Shown here piece by piece: positions 1-6,955 of a stretch of 15,570 bases of DNA. Source of the stretch: an uncultured Opitutia bacterium. GTDB lineage: Bacteria; Verrucomicrobiota; Verrucomicrobiia; Opitutales; UBA953. Both the position numbers and the translations under genes were made by a program. Under the pieces are notes generated by a model. That model saw only the letters and a list, made by a program, of their open reading frames with translations. It had not been told where the DNA came from and did not search any database. The stretch is from positions 1-15,570 of the forward strand of contig CAITUF010000052.1 of assembly GCA_903895475.1 (NCBI GenBank), read 5' to 3'. Position 1 is the first letter of the stretch. Every line of letters begins with the position of its first letter.

Positions 1-407
1 GTGCCGACAAGAGCCTGGCCGAACTCCAGGCCGACGTAGCCAAGCAGGTCGCCACCGCCAAGGCCGACGCCGATAAGGCTAGCGCCGAAGCCAAGGACGC
101 CGCTGCCAAGGCGATCGCCGCGACCGAGAAAGCCCTCCTCGACACCAAGGAAACCGCCAACGCTGAAAAGGCTGCCGACAAGGCTGCCACCGAGAAGGCC
201 CTCGCTGATGCTCGCCTCGATGCCGAAGCCAAACTGGCCGAAGCGACCAAGGGTGCCAAGGAAGCAATCGCCGAATCTAAGCGTCGCGTCTACGCGGAAC
301 GGAACACCCGCGTCGCCCTCCTCGAACTGCGCGTCCGTACCAAGGCCATCAGCGAAGAAGAGTATAAGGCTCAGCTCTCCGAGCTCCGTAAGGAATTCGC
401 TCAGTAA
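1..407 (+). CDS. Ala/Lys/Glu-rich coiled-coil protein, C-terminal part
   Basis: The reading frame is open from the left edge (first full codon at 3) to TAA at 405-407, giving 134 visible residues. The start lies outside the window. About the first 90 residues are almost entirely Ala, Lys, Glu, Asp and Thr, with repeated AADK, AEAK and ATEKAL-like units, as expected for a long continuous coiled coil. Composition then changes: the last 40 residues (from about RRVYAERN) contain LELRVRTKAISEEEYKAQL, which resembles the short SHOCT-type C-terminal helix pair (leucine-rich helix, then I-S/T-E-E-E-[YF]). No function can be assigned. Such proteins may be envelope spacers, stalk-like or filament proteins, but that is inference. 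An intrinsic terminator 22 nt after the stop separates it from gcvT. Being an open protein frame is well supported; the domain call is weak. Confidence 0.8.
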   Translation, partial: ADKSLAELQADVAKQVATAKADADKASAEAKDAAAKAIAATEKALLDTKETANAEKAADKAATEKALADARLDAEAKLAEATKGAKEAIAESKRRVYAERNTRVALLELRVRTKAISEEEYKAQLSELRKEFAQ

Positions 408-429
408 GCACCTGAGGTACTTCTACTGC

Positions 430-457
430 AAAGCCCGGCCTTGTGCCGGGCTTTTTT
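430..457 (+). terminator. Intrinsic terminator after the coiled-coil gene
   Basis: A perfect 10-bp GC-rich stem (430-439 with 445-454, left arm AAAGCCCGGC) has a 5-nt loop and a T-run at 452-457. It lies 22 nt after the upstream stop codon and 36 nt before the gcvT start, so it should insulate gcvT from the gene to its left. Confidence 0.9.
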
Positions 458-493
458 GTTGGAAGAGCGGCCAAACCTCAGCACCTTGACGTC

Positions 494-1585
494 ATGTCGG
501 AAACGCTCGCCCGCACGCCTCTCTACGACCTCCACGCTGAACTCGGCGGCCGCCTAGTCCCGTTCGCCGGCTGGGAGATGCCCGTGCAATACACGGGTAT
601 CATCGAAGAGCACATGGCCGTTCGCAAGACGGCCGGGCTCTTCGACGTATCGCACATGGGCGAAGCGCGCATCCGCGGCCGCGATGCCGCCGCGTTCCTC
701 GACCGTATCATGACGAATGAGCTGTCGACGCTGAAACCCGGCGCCGCCCGCTACACGTTGATGTGCCAGCCCGACGGCGGCTGCGTCGATGACCTCATCG
801 TCTACCGTTTCTCTGAAACGGAATTCCTCATCTGCCTCAACGCCTCGAACGCCCAGAAGGATCTCGCCTGGATGCGCTCACTCGTCGGTACCGCTAAAGT
901 CGAAGTGCTCGACGAATGCGCCGCTTGGGCCCAGCTCGCGATCCAAGGCCCCCTCGCCGAACAGATCTTAGCACTAACGACCACCCTACCCCTCGCCTCG
1001 ATCCGTCGCTTCGGCTTCCTCGTCGGCGAAGTGGCCGGCGCCTCCGGTTGCGTGGTCTCCCGCACGGGCTACACTGGCTCCGCAGGATTTGAAATCTACC
1101 TGCCAGCTGCATCCGCCACCCTCGTCGCCCGCGCGCTCCTCGCTGCCGGCAAACCGCTCGGGCTCATCCCCGCCGGCCTCGGCGCCCGTGACTCACTACG
1201 CCTCGAAGCAGGTTACCCTCTCTACGGACATGAGATCTCCGAACGGATCTCCCCGATCCAAGCCGGCCTCGGCTGGACAGTGAAGTTTACCAAGGCTCAA
1301 TTCGTCGGCCGCGAAGCGCTCCGCCGCCAAGCCGAAGGCGGCCCGCCGTCTTCTGTGGTCATGTTCTCCCTCGATGACCGCCGTATCGCCCGCCAAGGGG
1401 CCATCGTCTTCGCCGGCGACACCGCCGTGGGCGAAGTGCTCTCGGGTACGCTTTCCCCTGTCCTCAATAAGCCCATCGGCACCGCCCTCGTCGCCGCTGG
1501 CTTCACGGGTTCCTCCGAACTGACCGTCGACATCCGCGGCACGCGCTTGCCGCTGCACATCTCGGTCGAACCGTTTGTAAAATAA
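494..1585 (+). CDS. gcvT: Aminomethyltransferase, glycine cleavage system T protein
   Basis: The 363-residue product matches the usual GcvT length. It moves the aminomethyl carbon from lipoyl-GcvH to tetrahydrofolate, giving 5,10-methylene-THF and ammonia, in the cytoplasm. Visible family signatures: FAGWEMPVQY (24-33), GLFDVSHMGE (48-57), GGCVDDLIV (95-103, containing the conserved Asp of the active-site loop), NASNAQKD (116-123), SRTGYTGSAGFEIY (189-202), GLGARDSLRLEAGYPLYGHE (228-247) and the C-terminal barrel. ATG 494 is chosen because the family alignment starts there; an in-frame GTG at 443 lies inside the preceding terminator. No Shine-Dalgarno is seen. It is the first gene of a four-gene cluster; gcvH begins 27 nt after its stop. 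The 86 nt upstream are largely the terminator and leave no room for a glycine riboswitch. Confidence 0.97.
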   Translation: MSETLARTPLYDLHAELGGRLVPFAGWEMPVQYTGIIEEHMAVRKTAGLFDVSHMGEARIRGRDAAAFLDRIMTNELSTLKPGAARYTLMCQPDGGCVDDLIVYRFSETEFLICLNASNAQKDLAWMRSLVGTAKVEVLDECAAWAQLAIQGPLAEQILALTTTLPLASIRRFGFLVGEVAGASGCVVSRTGYTGSAGFEIYLPAASATLVARALLAAGKPLGLIPAGLGARDSLRLEAGYPLYGHEISERISPIQAGLGWTVKFTKAQFVGREALRRQAEGGPPSSVVMFSLDDRRIARQGAIVFAGDTAVGEVLSGTLSPVLNKPIGTALVAAGFTGSSELTVDIRGTRLPLHISVEPFVK

Positions 1586-1612
1586 CCTGTCCTCTTTCTA
1601 TACCATCACACC

Positions 1613-1993
1613 ATGAGCCAAGTCCCCGCCAATCTCCGCTACACCAAGGAACACGAATGGATTCGCCTCGAAGCCGACGGCACCGCCACCATCGGTATCA
1701 CCGACCACGCGCAAGCTGCGCTGGGTGACGTGACGTTCGTCGACCTCCCTAAAGTAGGTAAGAGCTTCGCCGCCGGCGAGGTCTTCGGTACGGTGGAATC
1801 GGTCAAGGCCGCTTCCGACCTCTACAGCCCTGTCTCCGCGGAAATCGTCGAGGCGAACACGGGGCTCAATGACACGCCCGACCTCGTCAACCGCGAGCCC
1901 TACGGCGGCGCTTGGATGATCCGCGTGAAGTTAAAGAATCCCGCCGAAGCGGCTCAGTTGCTCGACGCCGCGGCCTACAGCGCCACGCTCTGA
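1613..1993 (+). CDS. gcvH: Glycine cleavage system H protein (lipoyl carrier)
   Basis: A 126-residue lipoyl-domain protein of normal GcvH length. It carries the aminomethyl group on a lipoyl arm between the P, T and L proteins. The N-terminus has the typical RYTKEHEWIRLE (9-20) and the lipoylation motif GTVESVKAASDLYSPVSAE, with the modified lysine predicted at residue 65. GITDHAQAALGDVTFVDLP (28-46) is the family's conserved strand region, and the C-terminus has NDTPDLVNREPYGGAWMIRV. The ATG at 1613 gives the family N-terminus; no Shine-Dalgarno is visible. It lies 27 nt after gcvT and 29 nt before thiH on the same strand, so co-transcription is likely. The decarboxylase gene gcvP, often adjacent, is not here and must be elsewhere if the pathway is complete. 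Confidence 0.97.
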   Translation: MSQVPANLRYTKEHEWIRLEADGTATIGITDHAQAALGDVTFVDLPKVGKSFAAGEVFGTVESVKAASDLYSPVSAEIVEANTGLNDTPDLVNREPYGGAWMIRVKLKNPAEAAQLLDAAAYSATL

Positions 1994-2022
1994 ACCTGTT
2001 CGGCTTCACGCCGATTTTCTTC

Positions 2023-3162
2023 ATGTCGTTCGCCGCTGTCCATGCCGCCCATCCTTGGGCTGAGGTGCTGGCCGGCGTGCACGCGAAGTCCGACGCCGAT
2101 GTCCGCCGCGCCCTCGCCCGCGCGGCCCAAGGGGTGTGCGACTTAGCGGACTTCCAAGCACTGATCTCACCCGCAGCGGCACCTCACTTAGAGGAGATGG
2201 CTCGCCTCAGCCAGGAGCGGACGGTCCGCCGGTTCGGCCGCACGATGCAACTGTTCGCGCCCGCTTATCTTTCGAACGAGTGCCAGAATATTTGCACCTA
2301 TTGCGGCTTCTCCGCAGGCAATAAGGTCGCCCGCCGTACGCTGAGTCCGGGCGAAATTCTCGTCGAGGCCGGTGCCCTTAAGAAATTAGGCTTCGACCAC
2401 TTACTCTTACTAACCGGCGAGTCCACGAAGGTGGCGCTCCCGTTCTTCGTTTCGGCCCTCGACCTGCTCCGCCCACACTTTGCGTCCTTGTCCATCGAGG
2501 TCCAGCCGCTGGAGACCGCGGAATACGCCGAGCTTCGCCGGCACGGGCTCAACGCGGTCCTGGTCTATCAGGAAACATACCACCGCGAGACGTATAACCT
2601 CCACCACCCCAAAGGGCGGAAGTCCGACTTCCTCCACCGCCTCGACGCCCCGGATCGCGTCGGTGAAGCCGGCGTCCATAAGATCGGGCTCGGGGCGCTT
2701 TTCGGCCTCGAAGACTGGCGTGCCGAATGTTTCTTCACGGCCCTCCACTTGCAGTGGCTCGAGCGCAAACACTGGCGCAGTCGTTTCAGCGTGTCCTTCC
2801 CACGCATCCGCCCGCACGAGGGCGACATCGAACCGAAGGTCGAGATGACGGACCGCGACCTCGTTCAGGCGATCTGTGCGTTCCGGCTATTTAATGGCGA
2901 ATTAGAATTAACGCTCAGCACCCGCGAACGCCCAGCGTTCCGTGATCAGGTCTGCAAGCTAGGCATCACCGCCATGAGTGCTGGCTCGCATACTAATCCC
3001 GGCGGCTACTCCGAGGGCCGCGAGGCGTCCCTCGAACAGTTCGCCATCGACGATAGCCGTTCGCCCACCGAAATTGCCGCGATGCTGCACACCGCTGGCT
3101 TCGAGCCGGTGTGGAAAGACTGGGACCCTTCTTACGATCGTCCGGAGGCGCAGCTAACATGA
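2023..3162 (+). CDS. thiH: 2-iminoacetate synthase (ThiH), radical SAM
   Basis: A 379-residue protein close to the length of E. coli ThiH. The family cleaves tyrosine with a 5'-deoxyadenosyl radical to 2-iminoacetate (dehydroglycine) and p-cresol; dehydroglycine is then used by ThiG to build the thiamin thiazole. The radical SAM cluster motif CX3CX2C is present as C87, C91 and C94 (ECQNICTYCGF). Other ThiH-specific stretches are VYQETYH..TYNLHHPKG, HKIGLGALFGLEDWR, SVSFPRIRPHEG, AFRLFNGELELTLSTRE..FRD, AMSAGSHTNPGGY and the C-terminal PVWKDWD. ATG 2023 is preferred: earlier in-frame codons lie inside gcvH. The stop overlaps the rsmE start (ATGA). No other thiamin gene is in the window. HydG and NosL are relatives, but the C-terminal motifs favour ThiH. 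Confidence 0.93.
   Translation: MSFAAVHAAHPWAEVLAGVHAKSDADVRRALARAAQGVCDLADFQALISPAAAPHLEEMARLSQERTVRRFGRTMQLFAPAYLSNECQNICTYCGFSAGNKVARRTLSPGEILVEAGALKKLGFDHLLLLTGESTKVALPFFVSALDLLRPHFASLSIEVQPLETAEYAELRRHGLNAVLVYQETYHRETYNLHHPKGRKSDFLHRLDAPDRVGEAGVHKIGLGALFGLEDWRAECFFTALHLQWLERKHWRSRFSVSFPRIRPHEGDIEPKVEMTDRDLVQAICAFRLFNGELELTLSTRERPAFRDQVCKLGITAMSAGSHTNPGGYSEGREASLEQFAIDDSRSPTEIAAMLHTAGFEPVWKDWDPSYDRPEAQLT
3144..3148 (+). promoter_or_regulatory. Shine-Dalgarno GGAGG before rsmE
   Basis: GGAGG sits inside the 3' end of thiH, 10 nt before the rsmE ATG at 3159. It is the only clear ribosome binding site seen at any start in the window. It supports the short ATGA-overlap start of rsmE rather than the longer in-frame option further upstream. 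Confidence 0.7.
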
Positions 3163-3914
3163 GCCCTCTCCGTGCCTGGGTCGACCCCACGCAAGCGCGG
3201 ACCGCCACGACAGGCTCTCGCCTACGCTTATCCGGCGAAGAGAGTGCCCACTTGGTTCGTAGCCTGCGCGCTCGCCGTGGCGATGCGCTGGTTCTGCTCG
3301 ACGGCGAAGGCCATCTCCTGGAAGGCAAATTGGAATCGGCTGATGGCGACGGCTCCATCGTGGAAGTGACCCGGACGCGGACGGTCGAGCCGGTCCGCCC
3401 GGCTATCATCGTCGCCCAAGGGATGCCCAAGGGCGGCACGATGGATGACTTAGTCCGCACGGTGTGCGAAGCAGGCGCCAGTGAAGTGGTGCCGCTCGAA
3501 ACCGCCCGCTGTGAGGTGAAGCTCGATGCCGATCGCGCCCGCACCCGCACGACGCGCTGGCAACAGCAGGCCGTCGAGGCGTGCAAACAGTCGGGCCATC
3601 CCTGGCTCGCCCACATCGGCCTGCCGATGCGCTTCGACGCTTGGCTCGCCACGCTCCCCCCCTGCGCTCCCGGCGAACTCCGCTTAACCGGTTCGCTGGA
3701 GTTCGACGCGCAACCCGTCGGCGAACTCGACTTCGCGTCCGCGACGAAAGTGCTTTGGCTGATCGGCCCAGAGGGAGATTTGACTGCGTCCGAATACACG
3801 GCGGCCCGCGCCGCAGGTTTCCGCCCGGTAGTGCTCGGGCCGACCGTCTTGCGCGCGGAAAATGCAGCCTTAGCCTGCGTGGTGATCACGCAAGCCTTGG
3901 CCCACCGCCGCTAA
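3159..3914 (+). CDS. rsmE: 16S rRNA m3U1498 methyltransferase
   Basis: A 251-residue SPOUT methyltransferase. RsmE methylates N3 of U1498 in helix 44 of 16S rRNA on the 30S subunit, using S-adenosylmethionine. An N-terminal PUA-like RNA-binding domain (about 1-72, with HLVRSLRARRGD at 31-42) is followed by the knotted SPOUT domain. The cofactor-binding knot is seen as LIGPEGDLTASE (201-212) and VVLGPTVLRAENAAL (224-238), the two hallmark motifs of the family. QQAVEACKQSG (136-146) matches the conserved helix before the knot. The gene starts within the thiH stop codon (ATGA overlap) with a good Shine-Dalgarno, implying translational coupling. Its stop lies only 6 nt from that of the convergent SGNH hydrolase gene, leaving no room for a terminator between them. 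Confidence 0.95.
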   Translation: MSPLRAWVDPTQARTATTGSRLRLSGEESAHLVRSLRARRGDALVLLDGEGHLLEGKLESADGDGSIVEVTRTRTVEPVRPAIIVAQGMPKGGTMDDLVRTVCEAGASEVVPLETARCEVKLDADRARTRTTRWQQQAVEACKQSGHPWLAHIGLPMRFDAWLATLPPCAPGELRLTGSLEFDAQPVGELDFASATKVLWLIGPEGDLTASEYTAARAAGFRPVVLGPTVLRAENAALACVVITQALAHRR

Positions 3915-3920
3915 GCACGC

Positions 3921-5216
3921 TTACTTAACTTCCTCAAACTTGAGGACGGTCTGTGCTGGGGCATACGCGGCCGCCAGCGCGGCAACGAACTGGGCGTGCT
4001 CAACTTCCGAGGCCTTCACGACGGCTTCCATATCCGTCTTAGCTTCCTTGCCGTGAAAGAGCTTCTGGATCTGCTTAGTCTCGTAGGCCTGCTTGTCACC
4101 GACGGCCTTCCAAATCTTATCGAAGGCAGGCTTCGTCGGGCCCTGCGGGAATTCAGCAGCGAGGTTGATGCCGCGCGCCAAGTCAGCCGTGGCCAAAACC
4201 TTCGACTGCTCACCCCAGGTGACTTTGACCTGCGCGCCCTTCACGCCGGTTACCTTGAGGGTTAAGCGATTGAAACGGTTTTGAAAATCACTGAGGGCTA
4301 AGCCCGCCGCCAGCGTGTTATCCTTCGCGATGTCGCCCGACTCGAAGGAGCAAGGGAGGCGTTCGCTACGCAAGGCGTAGGAGCCATCAGCTTGACGAGT
4401 GGCGGCTTGACCGTGCTTGGCCTGCACACTGCCCGTCGGGAGATCGATTTCAACCGTCCCGAGGTCGCCATCTAAGCCTAACGCTTTGAGATAAGCGGTG
4501 GCCATCATGACGTGGCCAGCCCAGCCGGGGTGAACGCCGTCGTTGCCTTCCAGCTTGAAGGTGTCGCCATACTGGGCACGGCTTGCATAGCCCTTGGCCA
4601 ACATGGGCCAATAGACGTCTGCAAAGGTGACCTGTTCGGCTTCCGCAATTTCGATGCCAATATTGCGAAACTGTAGGAGCGCGAGGTTAAGGGTCTCCCA
4701 AGTGCCCTTGGCACTCTTGACCCATGGCGGCACGGAATGAATCGTCCCCGATGAACCCAGCACGACGCGCGCACCCGCGGCCTTGAAGGCTTGGACAACC
4801 TTGGTCTGGTTCTTGCGGTAGTCCTCGCCGATGGCAGCCTCGAAGGGCACATAGCGGAAATCATTCATGCCATAGCAGGTCGATGCGATGGTCGGCTTAA
4901 ACCGGAGGACGTCGTTCTTCATGCGACCCGCAAAACCAGCGGCGGTCTCACCGCTCCAACCGTACTGCCGACATTCGACCGCGAGGTCCGGACGGGCCGC
5001 CGCGAGGTAGGCCTCGAGCAGGCGGCTATACATTTTCTGCTCGGTAATGGAGTCCCCACAAATGGCGTAGCGGTCGCCCTTCTGCAGGAGCAGCGTCTTA
5101 GCCTCCGGGGCCAGATGGCCCAGGTAGACGTCCGGCACGCCGGGCGGTAACGGCTGGCGTTCACGGGCGCCGAGGGAGACGGCAGCCAAGATTAGGGCAG
5201 CAAGGAAACGGGGCAT
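3921..5216 (-). CDS. Secreted SGNH/GDSL-family hydrolase
   Basis: A 431-residue exported protein. An N-terminal signal peptide (hydrophobic about residues 4-17, MPRFLAALILAAVSLGA) is followed by an SGNH esterase domain to about residue 245. The four blocks are visible: GDSIT with nucleophile Ser56 (block I), Gly in YGWSGET near 89 (block II), YGMNDF with Asn118 (block III), and DGVHPGWAGH with Asp226 and His229 (block V). The family hydrolyses ester bonds, often acetyl groups on polysaccharides; the substrate is unknown here. The C-terminal region (about 250-431) has no recognised motif and may be a small beta domain plus a helical tail. Its 405-nt upstream region is non-coding and structured. 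It is separated from the DUF1552 gene upstream, so probably has its own promoter. No Shine-Dalgarno is seen at ATG 5216. Confidence 0.9.
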   Translation of the reverse strand: MPRFLAALILAAVSLGARERQPLPPGVPDVYLGHLAPEAKTLLLQKGDRYAICGDSITEQKMYSRLLEAYLAAARPDLAVECRQYGWSGETAAGFAGRMKNDVLRFKPTIASTCYGMNDFRYVPFEAAIGEDYRKNQTKVVQAFKAAGARVVLGSSGTIHSVPPWVKSAKGTWETLNLALLQFRNIGIEIAEAEQVTFADVYWPMLAKGYASRAQYGDTFKLEGNDGVHPGWAGHVMMATAYLKALGLDGDLGTVEIDLPTGSVQAKHGQAATRQADGSYALRSERLPCSFESGDIAKDNTLAAGLALSDFQNRFNRLTLKVTGVKGAQVKVTWGEQSKVLATADLARGINLAAEFPQGPTKPAFDKIWKAVGDKQAYETKQIQKLFHGKEAKTDMEAVVKASEVEHAQFVAALAAAYAPAQTVLKFEEVK

Positions 5217-5364
5217 GGATTAAAGGTAATTCACGCCCAGCAGTAATCGAACCCCTTTTTTGTGGGGCGGACTTGATTTTCCGTCCAAGTTCAGTAATAG
5301 TGATTGTCCCCTGCAGTGTTCGATAACCGCGGCAGCCTCCGTCTCCTACGAACATAATAATCGG
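5217..5364. other. Leader interval of the SGNH gene, no gene seen
   Basis: This is the part of the 405-nt intergenic interval next to the SGNH hydrolase start. No reading frame with coding character was found on either strand. A weak CCCC/GGGG hairpin around a T-run occurs near 5251-5267, too short to call a terminator. On the minus strand this would be the promoter-proximal leader of the hydrolase gene, but no convincing promoter boxes were identified. Confidence 0.5.
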
Positions 5365-5435
5365 GAGGTGCGACCCGACCGGCCTCGTCCGAGCCGTGGC
5401 AACGTACCACCCACCTTAATCCAGGAAAAACTGGA
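5365..5435. other. Possible structured RNA, multi-branched fold
   Basis: Several complementary segments are packed closely. An outer stem pairs 5365-5370 with 5412-5417 (AGGTG with CACCT plus a G-U pair). It encloses one hairpin at 5380-5396 (CGGC-bulge-TC with GA-GCCG) and another at 5396-5410 (GTGG, 7-nt loop, CCAC); the two share one base. A third hairpin follows at 5420-5435 (TCCAG, loop GAAAAA, CTGGA). No known RNA family was recognised. On the minus strand it would be part of the SGNH hydrolase leader; on the plus strand, a free small RNA. Short stems occur by chance in GC-rich DNA, so this is tentative. Confidence 0.25.
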
Positions 5436-5482
5436 GCTCCAATCGGAACCGGCACAGGCGGGGGACCCTTTAACGACAGAAT

Positions 5483-5616
5483 AGAGTACAGAGGACGGAG
5501 TACAGAGTGCTGAATCGAGTGCTGAGTCGATTGAGGCTCGGACGACGGGAAGGACGGAAAGTTACTCCGGCTCCGTTTTCTGCCCTCCGTACTCTGTAAT
5601 CCGTACTCTGTAATCT
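5483..5616. repeat. Inverted repeat built from 14-nt tandem units
   Basis: Two 25-nt arms, 5483-5507 and 5592-5616, are reverse complements with 3 mismatches. Each arm is itself a tandem pair with 14-nt period: the right arm holds an exact duplication of CCGTACTCTGTAAT (5587-5600 and 5601-5614), the left arm two GAGTACAGAG copies 14 nt apart (5484 and 5498). A 12-nt near-exact duplication (GAGTGCTGAATC at 5505-5516, GAGTGCTGAGTC at 5517-5528) lies inside the loop, with a small AATCGA/TCGATT hairpin. The right arm begins 5 nt beyond the DUF1552 stop codon, so the element could act as a 3'-end stem for that mRNA, although there is no T-run after it. Confidence 0.8.
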
Positions 5617-5621
5617 AACGA

Positions 5622-6935
5622 TTAACTCAAACTCAACGGACCACCTTTGCAAAGGGCTGGGTTGCCGAAGGCGTCCAAGCGATGGCCGAAGGCATGCGCC
5701 AGAGCGAGGTGCAACCGGTTGTGCGCGGTCTTGGTATATTTGAGGGCGCGGCCGGTCTTAAAACCTAAGCCGCCACCGATCAGCACCCACGGGATGTCCT
5801 CGAGGGCATGGCTGTTACCCTTCCCGAGCTCGTTCGTCCAGATGATCGTGGTGTGGTCGAGCATCGAACCCGTGCCATTGGGCTCCGGGGTCTCTTGGAG
5901 GCGCTTAGCCAGGAAGGCAATCTGCTCAGCGAACCAGGTGTTGATCTTCGTGAGCTTCTCCACCGAACCAGTATTTAGGTCAGGGTCGTGCGAGAGCGAG
6001 TGGTGACCTTCCTCGATACCGATCCACTTCATGCGGATACTGCCTACGGAGTTACTGAACTGGAAGGTCGCCACCCGGGCTAAATCGTTCTGGAAAGCGC
6101 TGACGAGAAGTTCGGTCTGCATCTTCGTGATGACTGGGATATTATCGTTCTCCATCATCACACCAACCGACGGCGCAGCTGGAACGATCAAGGCACCGGA
6201 GGTCTGCTGTTCCTTCATGTTCCGCTCCAACTCGCGTAAGGCCGTCGTATGCTGCTCGAGTAAGCCGCGGTCCTTGGCGTCGACCGCCCGCGCAACCGTC
6301 GCGAGGTCATCCCGGAGGCCGTCGAGGACGGAGACCATGCTTTCGCTTTCCTTCATCTGGCCGTAGAGCTTATCAAAGAGGTCGTAAGGATTAGAAATAG
6401 GGGCGACCGGCTGATTGGCGCCGACATAACTCCAACGCGTCCAGGGGTCGGCGCGATTGCCGACGGAGATGCCGATTTCCAAGGACCCCATGCGCGTCTT
6501 GGTCGCCGGCTTCGACTGGAGGAAGCGGCGAATTTCTTGGTCAATCGAGGGTCCGCTCGCCCAGCCTGCGGGCTGGCCGCCCCCGCCCATGATGTTACCC
6601 GGGAAGAGTTCGATGCCGGTGAGCAGGCAGCTCATGCCACGCATGTGCGAATCGCCATCGCCGCGGACCAGATTATTCACGCCCTTCAGCGTAAGCATCT
6701 TGTCCTTAAAGGGCGCCAAGGGCTGCAGGATCCGCTTTAACTTGAAGTTACTGCCCTCGCCTTCGGGCCAAAACTCCGACGGCACCGTGCCGTTCGGCGA
6801 GAAGACGAAGATCACCCGCTGCTTAGCGGCGGTCGGCTCAGCGGCCTGGAGGGAGGTCAAGCCACCGAGTAGCGGTAGCGCAGCGGCGGATAAGCCAAGT
6901 TTGCGCAAGAAGTCGCGGCGATTTTGGAGGTTCAT
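5622..6935 (-). CDS. DUF1552 protein with Tat signal
   Basis: A 437-residue protein that opens with a twin-arginine signal, NRRDFLRKLGLSAAALPLLGGLTSLQA (5-31), so it is probably exported folded. It matches the DUF1552 family of planctomycetes and verrucomicrobia: RVIFVFSPNGTVPSEFWP near the mature N-terminus, GDGDSHMRGMSCLLTG, GPSIDQEIRRFL, IEEGHHSLSHD, and DHTTIIWTNELGKGNSHALEDIPWVLIGGGLGFKTGRAL, ending AFGNPALCKGGPLSLS. The family's reaction is unknown; fold relatives include sulfatase/phosphatase-like DUF1501 proteins. ATG 6935 is chosen because the Tat signal begins there; upstream in-frame codons overlap the preceding gene. It starts 20 nt after the DUF1592-type gene, its usual partner, so the two are almost certainly co-transcribed. 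No Shine-Dalgarno is visible. Confidence 0.92.
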   Translation of the reverse strand: MNLQNRRDFLRKLGLSAAALPLLGGLTSLQAAEPTAAKQRVIFVFSPNGTVPSEFWPEGEGSNFKLKRILQPLAPFKDKMLTLKGVNNLVRGDGDSHMRGMSCLLTGIELFPGNIMGGGGQPAGWASGPSIDQEIRRFLQSKPATKTRMGSLEIGISVGNRADPWTRWSYVGANQPVAPISNPYDLFDKLYGQMKESESMVSVLDGLRDDLATVARAVDAKDRGLLEQHTTALRELERNMKEQQTSGALIVPAAPSVGVMMENDNIPVITKMQTELLVSAFQNDLARVATFQFSNSVGSIRMKWIGIEEGHHSLSHDPDLNTGSVEKLTKINTWFAEQIAFLAKRLQETPEPNGTGSMLDHTTIIWTNELGKGNSHALEDIPWVLIGGGLGFKTGRALKYTKTAHNRLHLALAHAFGHRLDAFGNPALCKGGPLSLS

Positions 6936-6955
6936 AAAGGGCAGGTCAGGTAAGG

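Noticed and set aside
408..493. Possible glycine riboswitch before gcvT
   Set aside because: The 86-nt gap is mostly the upstream gene's terminator; there is no room for one or two glycine aptamers and no aptamer core was seen.
2993..3889. Long open frame of 298 codons on the minus strand opposite thiH and rsmE
   Set aside because: It is antisense to two well-identified genes, is Ser/Arg/Pro-rich and shows no domain; typical of GC-rich antisense frames.
4266..4276. GATTGAAAC word inside the SGNH gene, matching the CRISPR-like end at 12003
   Set aside because: A short word inside coding sequence with no flanking similarity; coincidence.
5385..5420. Minus-strand GGTGGGTGGTACG resembling part of a T-box antiterminator
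   Set aside because: The consensus core AGGGTGGNACCGCG is not matched, there is no specifier stem, and the downstream gene is an SGNH hydrolase rather than an aminoacyl-tRNA or amino acid gene.
5470..5652. Short minus-strand open frame across the repeat at 5483-5616
   Set aside because: It is created by the repeat units, overlaps the DUF1552 stop region and has no coding character.
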